Counted from the stretch's first letter, positions 15,193 through 23,387 are shown. The stretch: DNA of 34,330 nucleotides from Acidimicrobiales bacterium (GCA_036270875.1 DATBBR010000149.1:1-34330), one strand, 5' to 3'. Made by a program: numbers and translations. Notes: generated from the sequence alone by a model not told the origin.

Positions 15193-17354
15193 CCGCCTTC
15201 GAGGAAGCCGCCGCCCGGGTCGCCGCCGGTGCCGACCACCATGCCGAGGCCGGCGCCCTCGTGCGGGCGATGACCCGGGCCGAGAAGCTCGGCTGTCTCG
15301 ACGGCGACACGCCCTTCTGGGCGGGCATGACCGACATGGTGTCCGGGGGGTACTACCGCCATCCCTGGCCCGCCGCCGCGGTCGAGCGGCTTGGGGTTCC
15401 GGGCCTGCAGTTCAGCGATGGTCCCCGCGGTGTCGTCGTGGGCGTGAGCACCTGCTTTCCCGTGAGCATGGCGCGCGGCGCGACCTTCGACCCTGACCTC
15501 GAAGAGCGCATCGGGGACGCCATCGGGCTCGAGCTCAGAGCGGCGGGGGCGACCTTCTACGGCGGCGTTTGCGTGAACCTCCTGCGCCACCCGGCTTGGG
15601 GCCGGGCCCAGGAGACCTACGGCGAGGATCCCCATCATGTCGGTGAGATGGGCGCGGCCCTCGTGCGGGGCGTGCAACGCCACGCCATGGCCTGTGTGAA
15701 GCACTTCGCCCTCAACTCCATGGAGAACGCCCGCTTCACCGTCGACGTCACGGCTGACGACCGCGCCCTCCACGAGGTGTACCTCCACCACTTCCGTCGC
15801 ATCGTGGCCGAAGGCGTTGCCAGCGTCATGAGCGCCTACAACTCGGTGAACGGCACGTGGTGCGGTCAGAACGCGGAGCTGCTGACCGATGTCCTCCGCC
15901 GGGAATGGGGCTTCGACGGCTTCGTCGTGTCCGACTTCATCTTCGGACTGCGTGACGCGGTGGCCTCTGTCCAGGCGGGGCTGGACGTCGAGATGCCGTT
16001 CGCCCAGCAGCGGGCCCAGCACCTGCCGGAGAAGCTGCGCAGTGGTGACCTGGACGAGGCCGAGGTGGACGCGGCCGCGTCGAGGGTCGTCGCCACCCTG
16101 TTGCGATTCTGGCCCGCGCTGGACCGACCGGGACCTGAGGCGTCCGTCGCGGCATCGGCGGAGCACCGCGCTCTGGCCCGGGAGGCGGCCCGCCGGTCGA
16201 TCGTCCTGCTCCGCAACGAGGGCGGCCTGCTTCCGCTCGATCCATCGGCGCTCAAACGGGTGGCCGTGATCGGGCGTCTGGCCGCCGTGCCCAACCTGGG
16301 CGACGGGGGGTCGAGCGACGTGCATCCGCCCGAGGCGGTCACGCTGCTCGCGGGGATGCGCGCAGCGCTACCGGGCGCCGTCGTCGTGCACCATGACGAC
16401 GACGCGTCGCTGGCCGAGGGATCGGACCTGGCCATCGCCGTCGTCGGCTTCACCAAGGACGACGAGGGCGAGTTCATCGGTGCCGCCGGTGCGATCGATC
16501 TCGCCGTGCTGTTCCCTCCCGCGGACCACCCGACGCTCGGGGTGGGGGCGTCGTCCCGCCAGCGCGCGCCCCTCACCGGCGAACCGGACGAGCGCCCGGC
16601 GGGCCGCCAGCCGACGGCCATGGCGCCCGGGGGTGACCGATCCAACCTGCGCCTGCGGCCCGAGGACGAAGCGCTCCTGCGGTCCGTGGCCTCCCACAAC
16701 TCCCGGACGGTGGTCGTCGTGATGGGCGGCAGCGCGGTCGTGATGCCGTGGTGCGGCGACGTGCCCGTCGTCCTCCTGACGTGGTACCCGGGCATGGAGG
16801 GTGGCCACGCCCTGGCCGATGTCCTCCTCGGCGCGGCCGCCCCGAGCGGCAGGCTGCCCTTCGCTGTGCCTGTTGACGAGGACGACCTCGTGGCCTTCGA
16901 CAAGGATGCCCGCTCGGTGACCTACGACCTGTTCCACGGGCAGTGGAAGCTGGACCGGGATGGCAGGGCGGCGCAGTTCCCCTTTGGCTTCGGCTTGTCG
17001 ACCACCTCCTTCGAGGTCCGCGACGCCCGTCTGGACACTGGGTCGAGGGAGGTCACGGTCACGGTGGCCAACGTCGGGCCGCGCCGCGGCGCCGAGGTCG
17101 TCCAGGTGTATGGCGGCTGTCCGTCGTCATCAGTGCCACGACCCCACCGGCGGCTCGTCGGCTTTCGCCGGGTCGAGCTGGAGGCCGGCCGCTCCTGTCA
17201 GGCGACGGTGCCACTGCACCTCGACGCCTTGGCTGTGCGCCAGGAGGGGCGCATGGTGATCGAGGACGGCGAGGTGGTGTTCACCGTGGCCGACCACGCC
17301 GCGGACCCCGGCATCGAGCTCGATGCCTGCTTCGCCGCTGGCGTCCTCACATGA
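15189..17354 (+). CDS. Glycoside hydrolase family 3 (beta-glucosidase-like)
   Basis: The 721-residue protein has the GH3 architecture. The N-terminal barrel contains LQFSDGPRG, GRAQETYGEDP, the CVKHFALNSMENAR substrate-binding segment (169-182), MSAYNSVNGTWC and the nucleophile D249 (GFVVSDF). The second domain has ARRSIVLLRNEGGLLPLD and an unusually long, Pro/Arg-rich insert around residues 435-480 (DDEGEF through the SSRQRAP region) near where the acid/base Glu normally lies. LTWYPGMEGGHALADVLLG and a fibronectin III-like C-terminus follow. It probably removes beta-glucosyl or related sugars. No signal peptide is visible, so it is likely cytoplasmic and acts on small glycosides. GTG 15189 overlaps the selenoprotein stop (GTGA), which indicates coupling. 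Its 3' end overlaps a convergent gene by 8 bp. Confidence 0.92.
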   Translation: MTAFEEAAARVAAGADHHAEAGALVRAMTRAEKLGCLDGDTPFWAGMTDMVSGGYYRHPWPAAAVERLGVPGLQFSDGPRGVVVGVSTCFPVSMARGATFDPDLEERIGDAIGLELRAAGATFYGGVCVNLLRHPAWGRAQETYGEDPHHVGEMGAALVRGVQRHAMACVKHFALNSMENARFTVDVTADDRALHEVYLHHFRRIVAEGVASVMSAYNSVNGTWCGQNAELLTDVLRREWGFDGFVVSDFIFGLRDAVASVQAGLDVEMPFAQQRAQHLPEKLRSGDLDEAEVDAAASRVVATLLRFWPALDRPGPEASVAASAEHRALAREAARRSIVLLRNEGGLLPLDPSALKRVAVIGRLAAVPNLGDGGSSDVHPPEAVTLLAGMRAALPGAVVVHHDDDASLAEGSDLAIAVVGFTKDDEGEFIGAAGAIDLAVLFPPADHPTLGVGASSRQRAPLTGEPDERPAGRQPTAMAPGGDRSNLRLRPEDEALLRSVASHNSRTVVVVMGGSAVVMPWCGDVPVVLLTWYPGMEGGHALADVLLGAAAPSGRLPFAVPVDEDDLVAFDKDARSVTYDLFHGQWKLDRDGRAAQFPFGFGLSTTSFEVRDARLDTGSREVTVTVANVGPRRGAEVVQVYGGCPSSSVPRPHRRLVGFRRVELEAGRSCQATVPLHLDALAVRQEGRMVIEDGEVVFTVADHAADPGIELDACFAAGVLT

Positions 17355-17658
17355 GCTTGGCCACGTCGGTCAGCAGGCCGTCGATCATCTCGGCGACCTG
17401 TCCCGAGGCGTACCGGTGCAGCGTGGTCAGACCCTGATGGGCCCCCTCCAGGCCCTGTCGTAGGCGCGCGACCTCACGGACCAGGCTCTCGACGTCGGTC
17501 CTCGCCCCCGCGATGAACTCGCCGTCCTCCCCCTTCCTCACCGTCACCGCGTAGGTGCCCAGTCCCTGCCCGATCATCACCTGCTGGCCCGAGTACCGCC
17601 ACGGGCCCCGGCTGGCCCGACTGAGCCGGTCTTGAATGTCCGCGAGAGGAAGCGCCAT
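17347..17658 (-). CDS. Conserved hypothetical protein, 103 residues
   Basis: I cannot assign a function. The sequence (RLSRASRGPWRYSG, EDGEFIAGARTDVESLVREV) follows a pattern I associate with small actinobacterial and phage-associated proteins of the type 'GPW ... D.EFIA.ARTDV..L..EV..LR'. It looks soluble and largely helical in the second half, with a possible coiled coil at about 55-75 (ESLVREVARLRQGLEGAHQG). It lies 9 bp downstream of the secreted esterase on the same strand, so it is probably its operon partner. Its stop region overlaps the end of the convergent GH3 gene by 8 bp. Confidence 0.7.
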   Translation of the reverse strand: MALPLADIQDRLSRASRGPWRYSGQQVMIGQGLGTYAVTVRKGEDGEFIAGARTDVESLVREVARLRQGLEGAHQGLTTLHRYASGQVAEMIDGLLTDVAKLM

Positions 17659-17667
17659 GAGCGAAGC

Positions 17668-19821
17668 CTACGTCCCGGACCTCTCGACGAGGTGCTGATG
17701 CCCGGCGGCGATCTGGACGCGCCTGGCGCCGCCCTCCGGGCCCACCAGCGTGAGCGTCGTCGGGCCGTCGGTCGTCACGTCGACGGTGTAGGTCGTGCGT
17801 GGACCGATGCCGGCGTCGGCCAGCCGGATGGACAGTGCGCCGACGTTGCCCAGGTCGAGCCCGATGGCTGGCCGGGGCCGGGCGTGGGGCCCGAGCTGCC
17901 AGTCCAGCTGGGTCACGATCGCCGGGGTCGGGTCACCGGGCACCAGCACGTCGTGGGTCCGCAGGTCGGTGACGCTCGGGTCGGGGTCGGCCGCCGAGGT
18001 GGCGTCGATCAGCGCGTCGGGGCCCGCCGAGCGGGCCTGAAGGTCCCGCAACCAGTAGGCGCCGGTCGTGCCGTAGCCGAAGCCGGGGCTGTTACCGGAA
18101 TCGTTCCAACGGAACGTGACGTGTCCGGGTCGGGTGGCGCGGGGGTCGGAGCCCATGAACCGGGCGGCGTCGGAGAACCCGTCCTGCAGCTCGAAGGCCA
18201 CGTGGTCCTCGGCGGGATAGAGCAGGTAGCGGTAGCGCGAGCCGCGTCGGTCGAGCCCCTGGGCCTCGGCGATCTCGTCGGTGACCGGCACCAGCTCGTC
18301 GGCCGCCCCGCCGGCGAGGTACATGGGCACCCAGCGCACGTTGTCCAGGCTGGAGGTGTCTCCGGCCGCCCCAGCCAGCAGGATCGCCCTGGAGAAGAGG
18401 TCCGGATGGCCCTCGGCCAGAAGCCCGGCTCCGAACCCGCCCATCGAGTAGCCCCCGATGACGGTTCGCTCCGGATCGAGCCGGTAGGCGGACGCCACCT
18501 CGCGCCAGACCTCCCAGAAGTCCAGCTGGGCCTCGTTCACGAAGCCGCCGGCAGGCCCGCGGCCCAGGGTCCCGACGCAGATCGACTGCCGGGCCTCGCA
18601 CGCCTGCTGGGAGAGCTTCGGGGTGGTGGCCGCGTACTGGTTGTGGTTCTGGGTGAGGGAGTGGAGCAGGAAGGTGAGAGGTGCCGGACGCGTGGGGTCG
18701 TGCCGGCTGGGGACGTAGACGGCGTAGGGCTGGACCCGGCCCAGATAGACAGGCTTGCCATCGGCGAGGGCGCCAACGTCGGTTCGCTCTCCCTGGCCCG
18801 GCTCGATCGACGACACGTACCATCGGTCGCTCCAGCCCGTCGGGGCCGGCTCGGGCGTCGTGTGTCGGGCGGCCATGTCCGCCCACCGGATCGTCGTCGA
18901 GAAGGCGCTCACGTCCCCGCGGGTCAGGGCCGCGGCCTGGCGATCGTCGTTCCAGAAGTTGTCACCCGGCGGTTCCTGGGCGATCGTGCGAAAGGCCACG
19001 TTGTAGACGGCTGGCTCGGTGGGCAGCGCCCCGCGCGCGGGGGCGAAGCCGTCGCCGGACGTGTCGGCCAGCCCCGAGGCCAGGCGCACGACCCAGCTGG
19101 CGCTCGGGGCGAGGACGCGGCGGGGAACCCGAACGACGAAGGACCTGGCTCCGACGTCCACGTCGACCGGCAGGCGGGCGAGCACGGCGCCGCTGCGCAC
19201 GTCCAGGAGACGGGCGCCCCGGCTCGAGACGACCAGCGCCCGGTCGATCCCGGGTGAGCGAACTCCGGCGCCGGCTGGCCACTGACTCCCGCTCGCCGCC
19301 GATCCTCCGGTGGCGAAGGCCCACTCGGCGACGGGCACGCTCGGATCGACGAGCGTGTTCCAGTCCACCCGCCACACGGTCGCCGTCGGCTCGAGGAAGA
19401 CGCCCGCCCTGAAGATGTCGGCGCCGTTGTTGTCCGCTGGGCCGGGCGGGTAGCTGTAGTCGCCGAAGGAGGGGACGCCCTGCTCGGCTGGATCGGCGCC
19501 GGGGGCGCCCGGCAGCCCCGGCTGGCCCTGGGCACCGTGGTCGTCGTAGATCCAGTCCGTCCAGTAGTAGCCGCCCCCGGCCAGGCGGCCCGTGCCGGCC
19601 GTTCGCGGAAAGCGTTCGGGCCCGGGCCAAGCCGCAGGGGCGGGCAGTGTCGGCGCCGGCCGGAGGGCGGCGACGGGCACGTCGTCGGGCAGCCCGCCCG
19701 GCGGGCTCGGCGCTCCCGGAGCTCCCGACGCTTGGGGCACCGGCAAGGCCTGGGCGGGCGCCACCGCCAGCAGGGAGACGACGGCGGCGCACGCGGTGAG
19801 CATGGCCACCCGTCGCCTCAT
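17668..19821 (-). CDS. Secreted alpha/beta-hydrolase (prolyl-oligopeptidase-like esterase)
   Basis: With the ATG at 19821 the protein has 717 residues and a classical signal peptide: MRRR, a hydrophobic core (MLTACAAVVSLLAVAP) and AQA before LPVPQ. The N-terminal half (about 30-370) is a beta-rich, Gly/Pro-rich region of unknown role (PGLPGAPGADP, GGGYYWTDWIYDDHGAQG). The C-terminal half is an esterase/peptidase domain with YAVYVPSRHDP, the nucleophile elbow GYSMGGFG (S459), ADELVPVTDE for the acid and AEDHVAFE for the His. The substrate is unknown. An ATG at 19884 with AGGAGG 13 nt upstream is an alternative start that would lengthen the N-region by 21 residues. That AGGAGG lies inside one arm of the 19890-19963 inverted repeat. 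Confidence 0.85.
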   Translation of the reverse strand: MRRRVAMLTACAAVVSLLAVAPAQALPVPQASGAPGAPSPPGGLPDDVPVAALRPAPTLPAPAAWPGPERFPRTAGTGRLAGGGYYWTDWIYDDHGAQGQPGLPGAPGADPAEQGVPSFGDYSYPPGPADNNGADIFRAGVFLEPTATVWRVDWNTLVDPSVPVAEWAFATGGSAASGSQWPAGAGVRSPGIDRALVVSSRGARLLDVRSGAVLARLPVDVDVGARSFVVRVPRRVLAPSASWVVRLASGLADTSGDGFAPARGALPTEPAVYNVAFRTIAQEPPGDNFWNDDRQAAALTRGDVSAFSTTIRWADMAARHTTPEPAPTGWSDRWYVSSIEPGQGERTDVGALADGKPVYLGRVQPYAVYVPSRHDPTRPAPLTFLLHSLTQNHNQYAATTPKLSQQACEARQSICVGTLGRGPAGGFVNEAQLDFWEVWREVASAYRLDPERTVIGGYSMGGFGAGLLAEGHPDLFSRAILLAGAAGDTSSLDNVRWVPMYLAGGAADELVPVTDEIAEAQGLDRRGSRYRYLLYPAEDHVAFELQDGFSDAARFMGSDPRATRPGHVTFRWNDSGNSPGFGYGTTGAYWLRDLQARSAGPDALIDATSAADPDPSVTDLRTHDVLVPGDPTPAIVTQLDWQLGPHARPRPAIGLDLGNVGALSIRLADAGIGPRTTYTVDVTTDGPTTLTLVGPEGGARRVQIAAGHQHLVERSGT

Positions 19822-19889
19822 CGGCCAAGGTTTCGGGGGGAAGCGGCCGAGATCCTCCCGTGCAGCGGGGCGCGGCCCCTTCATCTCTC

Positions 19890-19963
19890 GCGTTCCACCT
19901 CCTGTCGAAAGTGGGCGGGTCGCGCCGGGCCGCGGTGGCCACTTTCGACAAGAGGTGGAACGC
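19890..19963. repeat. 25-bp inverted repeat with 24-bp spacer between divergent genes
   Basis: The arms at 19890-19914 and 19939-19963 are inverted copies matching at 24 of 25 positions. Read outward, each begins CCACTTTCGACA and ends GAGGTGGAACGC; the single difference is A or G after CGACA. The spacer is GC-rich. The left arm supplies the AGGAGG ahead of ATG 19884 of the esterase, and the right arm points toward the acyl-CoA dehydrogenase. No flanking target duplication was seen. It could be an operator, a pair of outward leaders or a small palindromic element. Confidence 0.9.
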
Positions 19964-20030
19964 GCCGACACCCTGCGGGCCGGCTCCCGCCGGTTTCATG
20001 GTGGGGTCGCCTTCTGGCCGACGGCCGCCC

Positions 20031-20036
20031 TACGGT
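20031..20036 (+). promoter_or_regulatory. Candidate -10 (TACGGT) for acyl-CoA dehydrogenase
   Basis: TACGGT fits TANNNT and would start a transcript near 20043, leaving a leader of about 45 nt that includes the GGAGG ribosome site at 20077-20081. No -35 was recognised, so this is weak. Confidence 0.25.
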
Positions 20037-20086
20037 GTCGATCAGCGCACGGGCTGGCGCATGCTCGGCACCGGGTGGAGGCAATC

Positions 20087-21376
20087 GTGGACTTCGAGAT
20101 CCCCCAGGAGATCCGGGCGACGCTGGGCGCCCTCGACGAGTTCATCGAGCGGCAGATCGAGCCGCTCGAACGCCAGGACGACAACGTCCGCTTCTTCGAC
20201 CATCGACGCGAGTACGCACGCACCGACTTCGAGGCCGGCGGCGTCCCGCGCCCGGAATGGGAACAGCTCCTGGCCGAGATGCGACGCCGGGCCGACGCCG
20301 CCGGTTGGCTGCGGTGGGCGCTGCCCAAGGAGTACGGCGGGCACGAGGCCAGCAACCTGGAGATGGCGATCATCCGGGAGCACCTCGCGGCGCGGGGCCT
20401 CGGGCTGCACAACGACCTGCAGAACGAGAGCTCGATCGTCGGCAACTTCCCGACCGTGCTGATGATGCGCGACTTCGGCACCGAAGCCCAGCGCGCCGAG
20501 TGGATGCCCGGGTTCTTCGACGGCACGCGGCGCCTCGCCTTCGGGCTCACCGAGCCGAACCACGGCTCTGACGCGACGTATCTCGACACCACGGCGCTGC
20601 TCGACGGTGACGAGTGGGTGATCAACGGGCGCAAGCGCTTCAACTCGGGTCTGCACCACGCCACCCACGACATCATCTTCGCCCGGACGTCGGGAGACCA
20701 GGGCTCGCCGTTCGGCATCACGGCCTTGCTCGTGCCGACCGACTCGCCAGGATTCTCGGTCGACTTCTTCTGGTGGACCTTCAACATGCCCACCGATCAC
20801 GCCGAGGTGACCCTTGTCGACGTGCGGGTGCCGAGGTCTGCGGTGTTCGGACCCGTCGACCACGGCCTCGAGCTGGCCCAGCACTTCGTCCACGAGAACC
20901 GCATCCGCCAGGCCGCCTCTTCGCTCGGGGCCGCGCAGTTCTGCATCAACGAGGCGGTGGCGTATGCGAACGGGCGCCAGACGTGGGGGCGGCCGCTGTC
21001 GCGGAACCAGGCCATCCAGTTCCCGCTGGTGGAGCTGCACACCGAAGCGGCGATGCTGCGCCAGCTGGTGCGGTCCACCGCCTGGGCGCTCGACCGACAG
21101 CACCACATGGAGGTCACCCACGAGGTCGCCATGTGCAACTACCGAGCCAATCGACTGGCCTGCGACGCCGCCGACCGGGCCATGCAGACCTGCGGTGGCG
21201 TGGGCTACAGCCGGCACATGCCCTTCGAGCACATCTACCGCCATCACCGGCGCTACCGCATCACCGAGGGCTCCGAGGAGATCCAGATGCGCAAGGTGGG
21301 CCAGCACCTCTTCGGCCTGGGCTCGTCCGCTGGGCCCGCCTCCACGGCGGGCCGTGGCCTCAGGAGCTCGACGTAG
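20087..21376 (+). CDS. Acyl-CoA dehydrogenase family protein
   Basis: The 429-residue flavoprotein should oxidise an acyl-CoA at C2-C3 with electrons passing to ETF. The N-terminal helical domain is followed by the middle beta domain (LAFGLTEPNHGSDATYLDTT, DGDEWVINGRKRFNSG) and the C-terminal helical domain (QTWGRPLSRNQAIQFPLVEL, MQTCGGVGYSRHMPFEHIYR). The catalytic base is expected at E394 in RITEGSEEIQM, matching the YEG position of medium-chain enzymes. EPNHGSD in place of the common EPxAGSD resembles ACAD10/11-like members. GTG 20087 is fixed by GGAGG five bases upstream. The 3' end overlaps the convergent PhyH gene by 17 bp. The substrate is unknown. Confidence 0.93.
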   Translation: MDFEIPQEIRATLGALDEFIERQIEPLERQDDNVRFFDHRREYARTDFEAGGVPRPEWEQLLAEMRRRADAAGWLRWALPKEYGGHEASNLEMAIIREHLAARGLGLHNDLQNESSIVGNFPTVLMMRDFGTEAQRAEWMPGFFDGTRRLAFGLTEPNHGSDATYLDTTALLDGDEWVINGRKRFNSGLHHATHDIIFARTSGDQGSPFGITALLVPTDSPGFSVDFFWWTFNMPTDHAEVTLVDVRVPRSAVFGPVDHGLELAQHFVHENRIRQAASSLGAAQFCINEAVAYANGRQTWGRPLSRNQAIQFPLVELHTEAAMLRQLVRSTAWALDRQHHMEVTHEVAMCNYRANRLACDAADRAMQTCGGVGYSRHMPFEHIYRHHRRYRITEGSEEIQMRKVGQHLFGLGSSAGPASTAGRGLRSST

Positions 21377-22142
21377 ACGACGCCGGTAGGCCGCTCTGAT
21401 CGAGCAGCTTGCCAGGATGACGGCCGTCGACATAGCCGATGAAGGGCGGGTGAATGTTGTAGCCGAGGAGCTCCTGGAGTCGCACCGGAAGGGTCGACGC
21501 CAGGCTCGGGGGGACGGCGAGGACGTGGTTCTCGACCGGCCGCAGCCACGAGGCGGCGTAGTGCAGCACGACGCCCAGACGATCGTCCTCCGTCCGGTTG
21601 GCGCCGCCACCGTGCCACACGCTGCCGGTGTAGAGCAGCGCCGTGCCGGCCGGCATCTCGACGGTGACCGTGGGGGTGTCCGGGCCGGGTCGCTCCGACG
21701 TCCAGCGGTTGCTCCCGGGCACGATGCGCGTGGCCCCGTTGGCCTCGGTGAAGTTCTGGAGCGGCCACATCACGTTCACGACGACCTCGTCGTGTGGTCG
21801 GGGCAGCGGGTAGATGGCGTCATCGGGATGGAGGGGCTGGGCCTGCTCCCCCGGCCCGATCGAGATGCCGGTCGGGGCGCTCAGCTGATAGGCCCCGAGC
21901 AGGCGGTCGAGGATGGCGAGCACGTCCGGGTGCAGGGCGAGGGAGTCCAGCGAGCGGGTCTTGGCGAACAGTGCGTACACCCGCCGCGTCCGCCGGCCCT
22001 CGAAATCGTCGCGACCCGACGGCGTGCTGGAGAGGATCCCCTCGAGCTCGGCCCGGGCCCACCTGACCTGCTCGGCACCGATGGCGTCGGGGATCGTGGC
22101 ATAGCCCCGCTCCGCCAGTAGGGCCGCGGTTTCCTCGCTCAT
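21360..22142 (-). CDS. Phytanoyl-CoA dioxygenase (PhyH) family protein
   Basis: The 260-residue protein belongs to the Fe(II)/2-oxoglutarate PhyH family. The metal ligands are visible as H105-x-D107 (LHPDDAIY) and H177 (VWHGGGAN), with R188 (DDRLGVVLHY) placed to bind 2-oxoglutarate. NGATRIVPGSNRW is the usual family segment between them. It probably hydroxylates a lipid or other small substrate, which cannot be told from sequence. The ATG at 22142 has GGGAGGAG about 6 nt upstream. It is divergent from a PadR regulator across a 79-bp gap with repeat elements and convergent with the acyl-CoA dehydrogenase, overlapping it by 17 bp. PadR control is likely. Confidence 0.9.
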   Translation of the reverse strand: MSEETAALLAERGYATIPDAIGAEQVRWARAELEGILSSTPSGRDDFEGRRTRRVYALFAKTRSLDSLALHPDVLAILDRLLGAYQLSAPTGISIGPGEQAQPLHPDDAIYPLPRPHDEVVVNVMWPLQNFTEANGATRIVPGSNRWTSERPGPDTPTVTVEMPAGTALLYTGSVWHGGGANRTEDDRLGVVLHYAASWLRPVENHVLAVPPSLASTLPVRLQELLGYNIHPPFIGYVDGRHPGKLLDQSGLPASSTSSS

Positions 22143-22169
22143 GCCCGCTCCTCCCTGCGCTGGTGCGAT

Positions 22170-22216
22170 CATTCCCCAAGGGAATGTGCCAACTCTAACC
22201 GTCCAGAAGGGAATGT
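22170..22216. promoter_or_regulatory. Candidate PadR operator region: dyad plus direct repeat
   Basis: CATTCCC (22170-22176) and GGGAATG (22180-22186) form a perfect dyad with a 3-bp centre. Its right half belongs to AAGGGAATGT (22178-22187), which recurs exactly at 22207-22216, 29 bp downstream and over the ribosome site of padR. The position between padR and the divergent PhyH gene suits an operator controlling both. Confidence 0.5.
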
Positions 22217-22221
22217 CAAGC

Positions 22222-22740
22222 GTGGCTGAGCTGAACGCGACCCAGGGCTCGCTGCTGGGTTTTCTCCACGAGGGACCCCTGACCGGCTGGGACCTGATCC
22301 GACGGGTCGAAGGTGGTCTCTCGCGCTTCTGGAACGTCACGTCCAGCCACGTGTACCGCGAGCTGCGCGTGCTCGAGGAGCGTGGGCTGATCGAGGCGGG
22401 TCGCCCGGGTGTGCGGGACCGCGTCCCGTTCTCGATCACGGAGCCGGGTCGCAGGGAGTTCCTCGAATGGATTCGTCAGCCACCCGCAGCCGAGCAGATC
22501 CGCTTCCCTCTGCTCGTCTCCTTGTGGTTCGGTCGCCATCTCGAGCCGTCGCGGCTCACCGCCTTCGTCGAAGAGGCCCGTCACGAGCATGCCGAGCGTT
22601 TGGACCTCTACGAGTCGCTCGATGGGCACCTCGACACTGACGACCCCTCCCGAGACGCAGTGATCCGCTTCGGCATCGCCTACGAGCGCGCCGTCATCGG
22701 CTGGCTCGACGAGCTGCGGCAGGTGGGTCGAACGAGCTGA
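22222..22740 (+). CDS. PadR family transcriptional regulator
   Basis: The 172-residue protein has the PadR winged helix at the N-terminus: TQGSLLGFLHEGPLTGWDLI, then FWNVTSSHVYRELRVLEERG and LIEAGRPGVRDRVPFSITEPG for the wing. A helical C-terminal dimerisation domain follows (RLTAFVEEARHEHAERLDLY), making it a longer, PadR-s1-like member. The GTG at 22222 is preferred because GAAGGGA ends about 9 nt upstream; ATG 22213 would be only one base from that site. It is divergent from the PhyH dioxygenase and probably represses both genes through the repeats in the gap. The ligand is unknown. Confidence 0.9.
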   Translation: MAELNATQGSLLGFLHEGPLTGWDLIRRVEGGLSRFWNVTSSHVYRELRVLEERGLIEAGRPGVRDRVPFSITEPGRREFLEWIRQPPAAEQIRFPLLVSLWFGRHLEPSRLTAFVEEARHEHAERLDLYESLDGHLDTDDPSRDAVIRFGIAYERAVIGWLDELRQVGRTS

Positions 22741-22948
22741 TCTCCAGTGAGCTGAGCTCGAACGAGCGAGGACTCGACGAAGCCGGTGTTCGGCGCCTCC
22801 AGGATCACCAAGCTCCGGAGGGCATGGAACGCCGTCCCTGGTTTCACACCCGAGGATGACGTGACCACACCGTGGAGCGGCCGATCACACACCGACCCGA
22901 CGAGCCCGGGCCCCTCGCCGGGGACCACAGACTGCGGGTACTGCTGGA

Positions 22949-23371
22949 TCAGCGCTTTCTGGCGCTGGTGGTCTTCCGGGCCCGCTTGGCGACGGGACGT
23001 CGGGTTGTCTTCTTGGTCGCCGGACGCCGCACGGCCTTCTTGGCTGTCGTGCGCCGAGCGGTCTTCTTGGCTGCGGGACGCCGAGCAGCCTTCTTCGCTG
23101 CCGGTCGTCTCGCCGTCTTCTTGGCTGCGGGCCGCTTTGCCGTCTTCCTGGCTGCGGGCCGCTTTGCCGTCTTCTTGGCTGCGGGACGCCGAACCGCCTT
23201 GCGGGCAGTCGTGCGCTTGATCGTCTTGCGCGCAGCGGTGCTGCGCTTGACGGCCTTCTTGGCTGTCTTCCTGGCGGCAGGTCGCCGGCTCACCGACTTC
23301 TTGCTCGCTGACTTCTTGGGTGCAGCTCTAGCCACCCGTCTCCTTGCTACTACCACCGTCATCACCCCCAT
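22949..23371 (-). CDS. Histone H1-like Lys/Arg/Ala/Pro-rich protein
   Basis: This protein, about 140 residues, is composed almost wholly of Lys, Arg, Ala, Pro and Thr. It contains tandem nonapeptides of the type RPAAKKTAK (RPAARKTAK, RPAAKKTAR, RPAAKKAAR), giving an extreme positive charge. This resembles the C-terminal tails of mycobacterial HU (HupB) and eukaryotic histone H1, but no folded HU domain is present. The N-terminus is only a short MGVMTVVVARRRVARAAPKK. It should bind DNA or RNA electrostatically and act in nucleoid compaction. ATG 23371 lies 10 nt after TATAGT, so its leader would be very short; ATG 23362 is an alternative. The coding DNA is a 27-bp tandem repeat and may vary in copy number between strains. 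Confidence 0.8.
   Translation of the reverse strand: MGVMTVVVARRRVARAAPKKSASKKSVSRRPAARKTAKKAVKRSTAARKTIKRTTARKAVRRPAAKKTAKRPAARKTAKRPAAKKTARRPAAKKAARRPAAKKTARRTTAKKAVRRPATKKTTRRPVAKRARKTTSARKR
23034..23195. repeat. Six imperfect 27-bp tandem repeats inside the histone-like gene
   Basis: Units begin at 23034, 23061, 23088, 23115, 23142 and 23169. Most open with GTCTTC or GCCTTC, followed by TTGGCTGC or a close variant. Each unit encodes one nonapeptide of the RPAAKKTAR type on the minus strand. The units at 23115 and 23142 are the most alike, which suggests recent duplication. Confidence 0.85.
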
Positions 23372-23381
23372 CTCGTGTTGG

Positions 23382-23387
23382 ACTATA
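23382..23387 (-). promoter_or_regulatory. -10 element TATAGT of the histone-like gene
   Basis: TATAGT (minus strand) matches TATAAT at five of six positions and lies in a locally AT-rich patch, 10 nt before the ATG at 23371. It is the best -10 match seen in the window. No good -35 is present. Confidence 0.5.

Noticed and set aside
17632-19257. Long plus-strand open frame (541 codons) opposite the secreted esterase
   Set aside because: It mirrors the esterase coding strand, shows no family motif, and reflects the open antisense frames typical of GC-rich genes.
19884-19963. The 25-bp inverted repeat as terminal repeats of an insertion sequence
   Set aside because: Only 24 bp separate the arms, no transposase is present and no target-site duplication flanks them.
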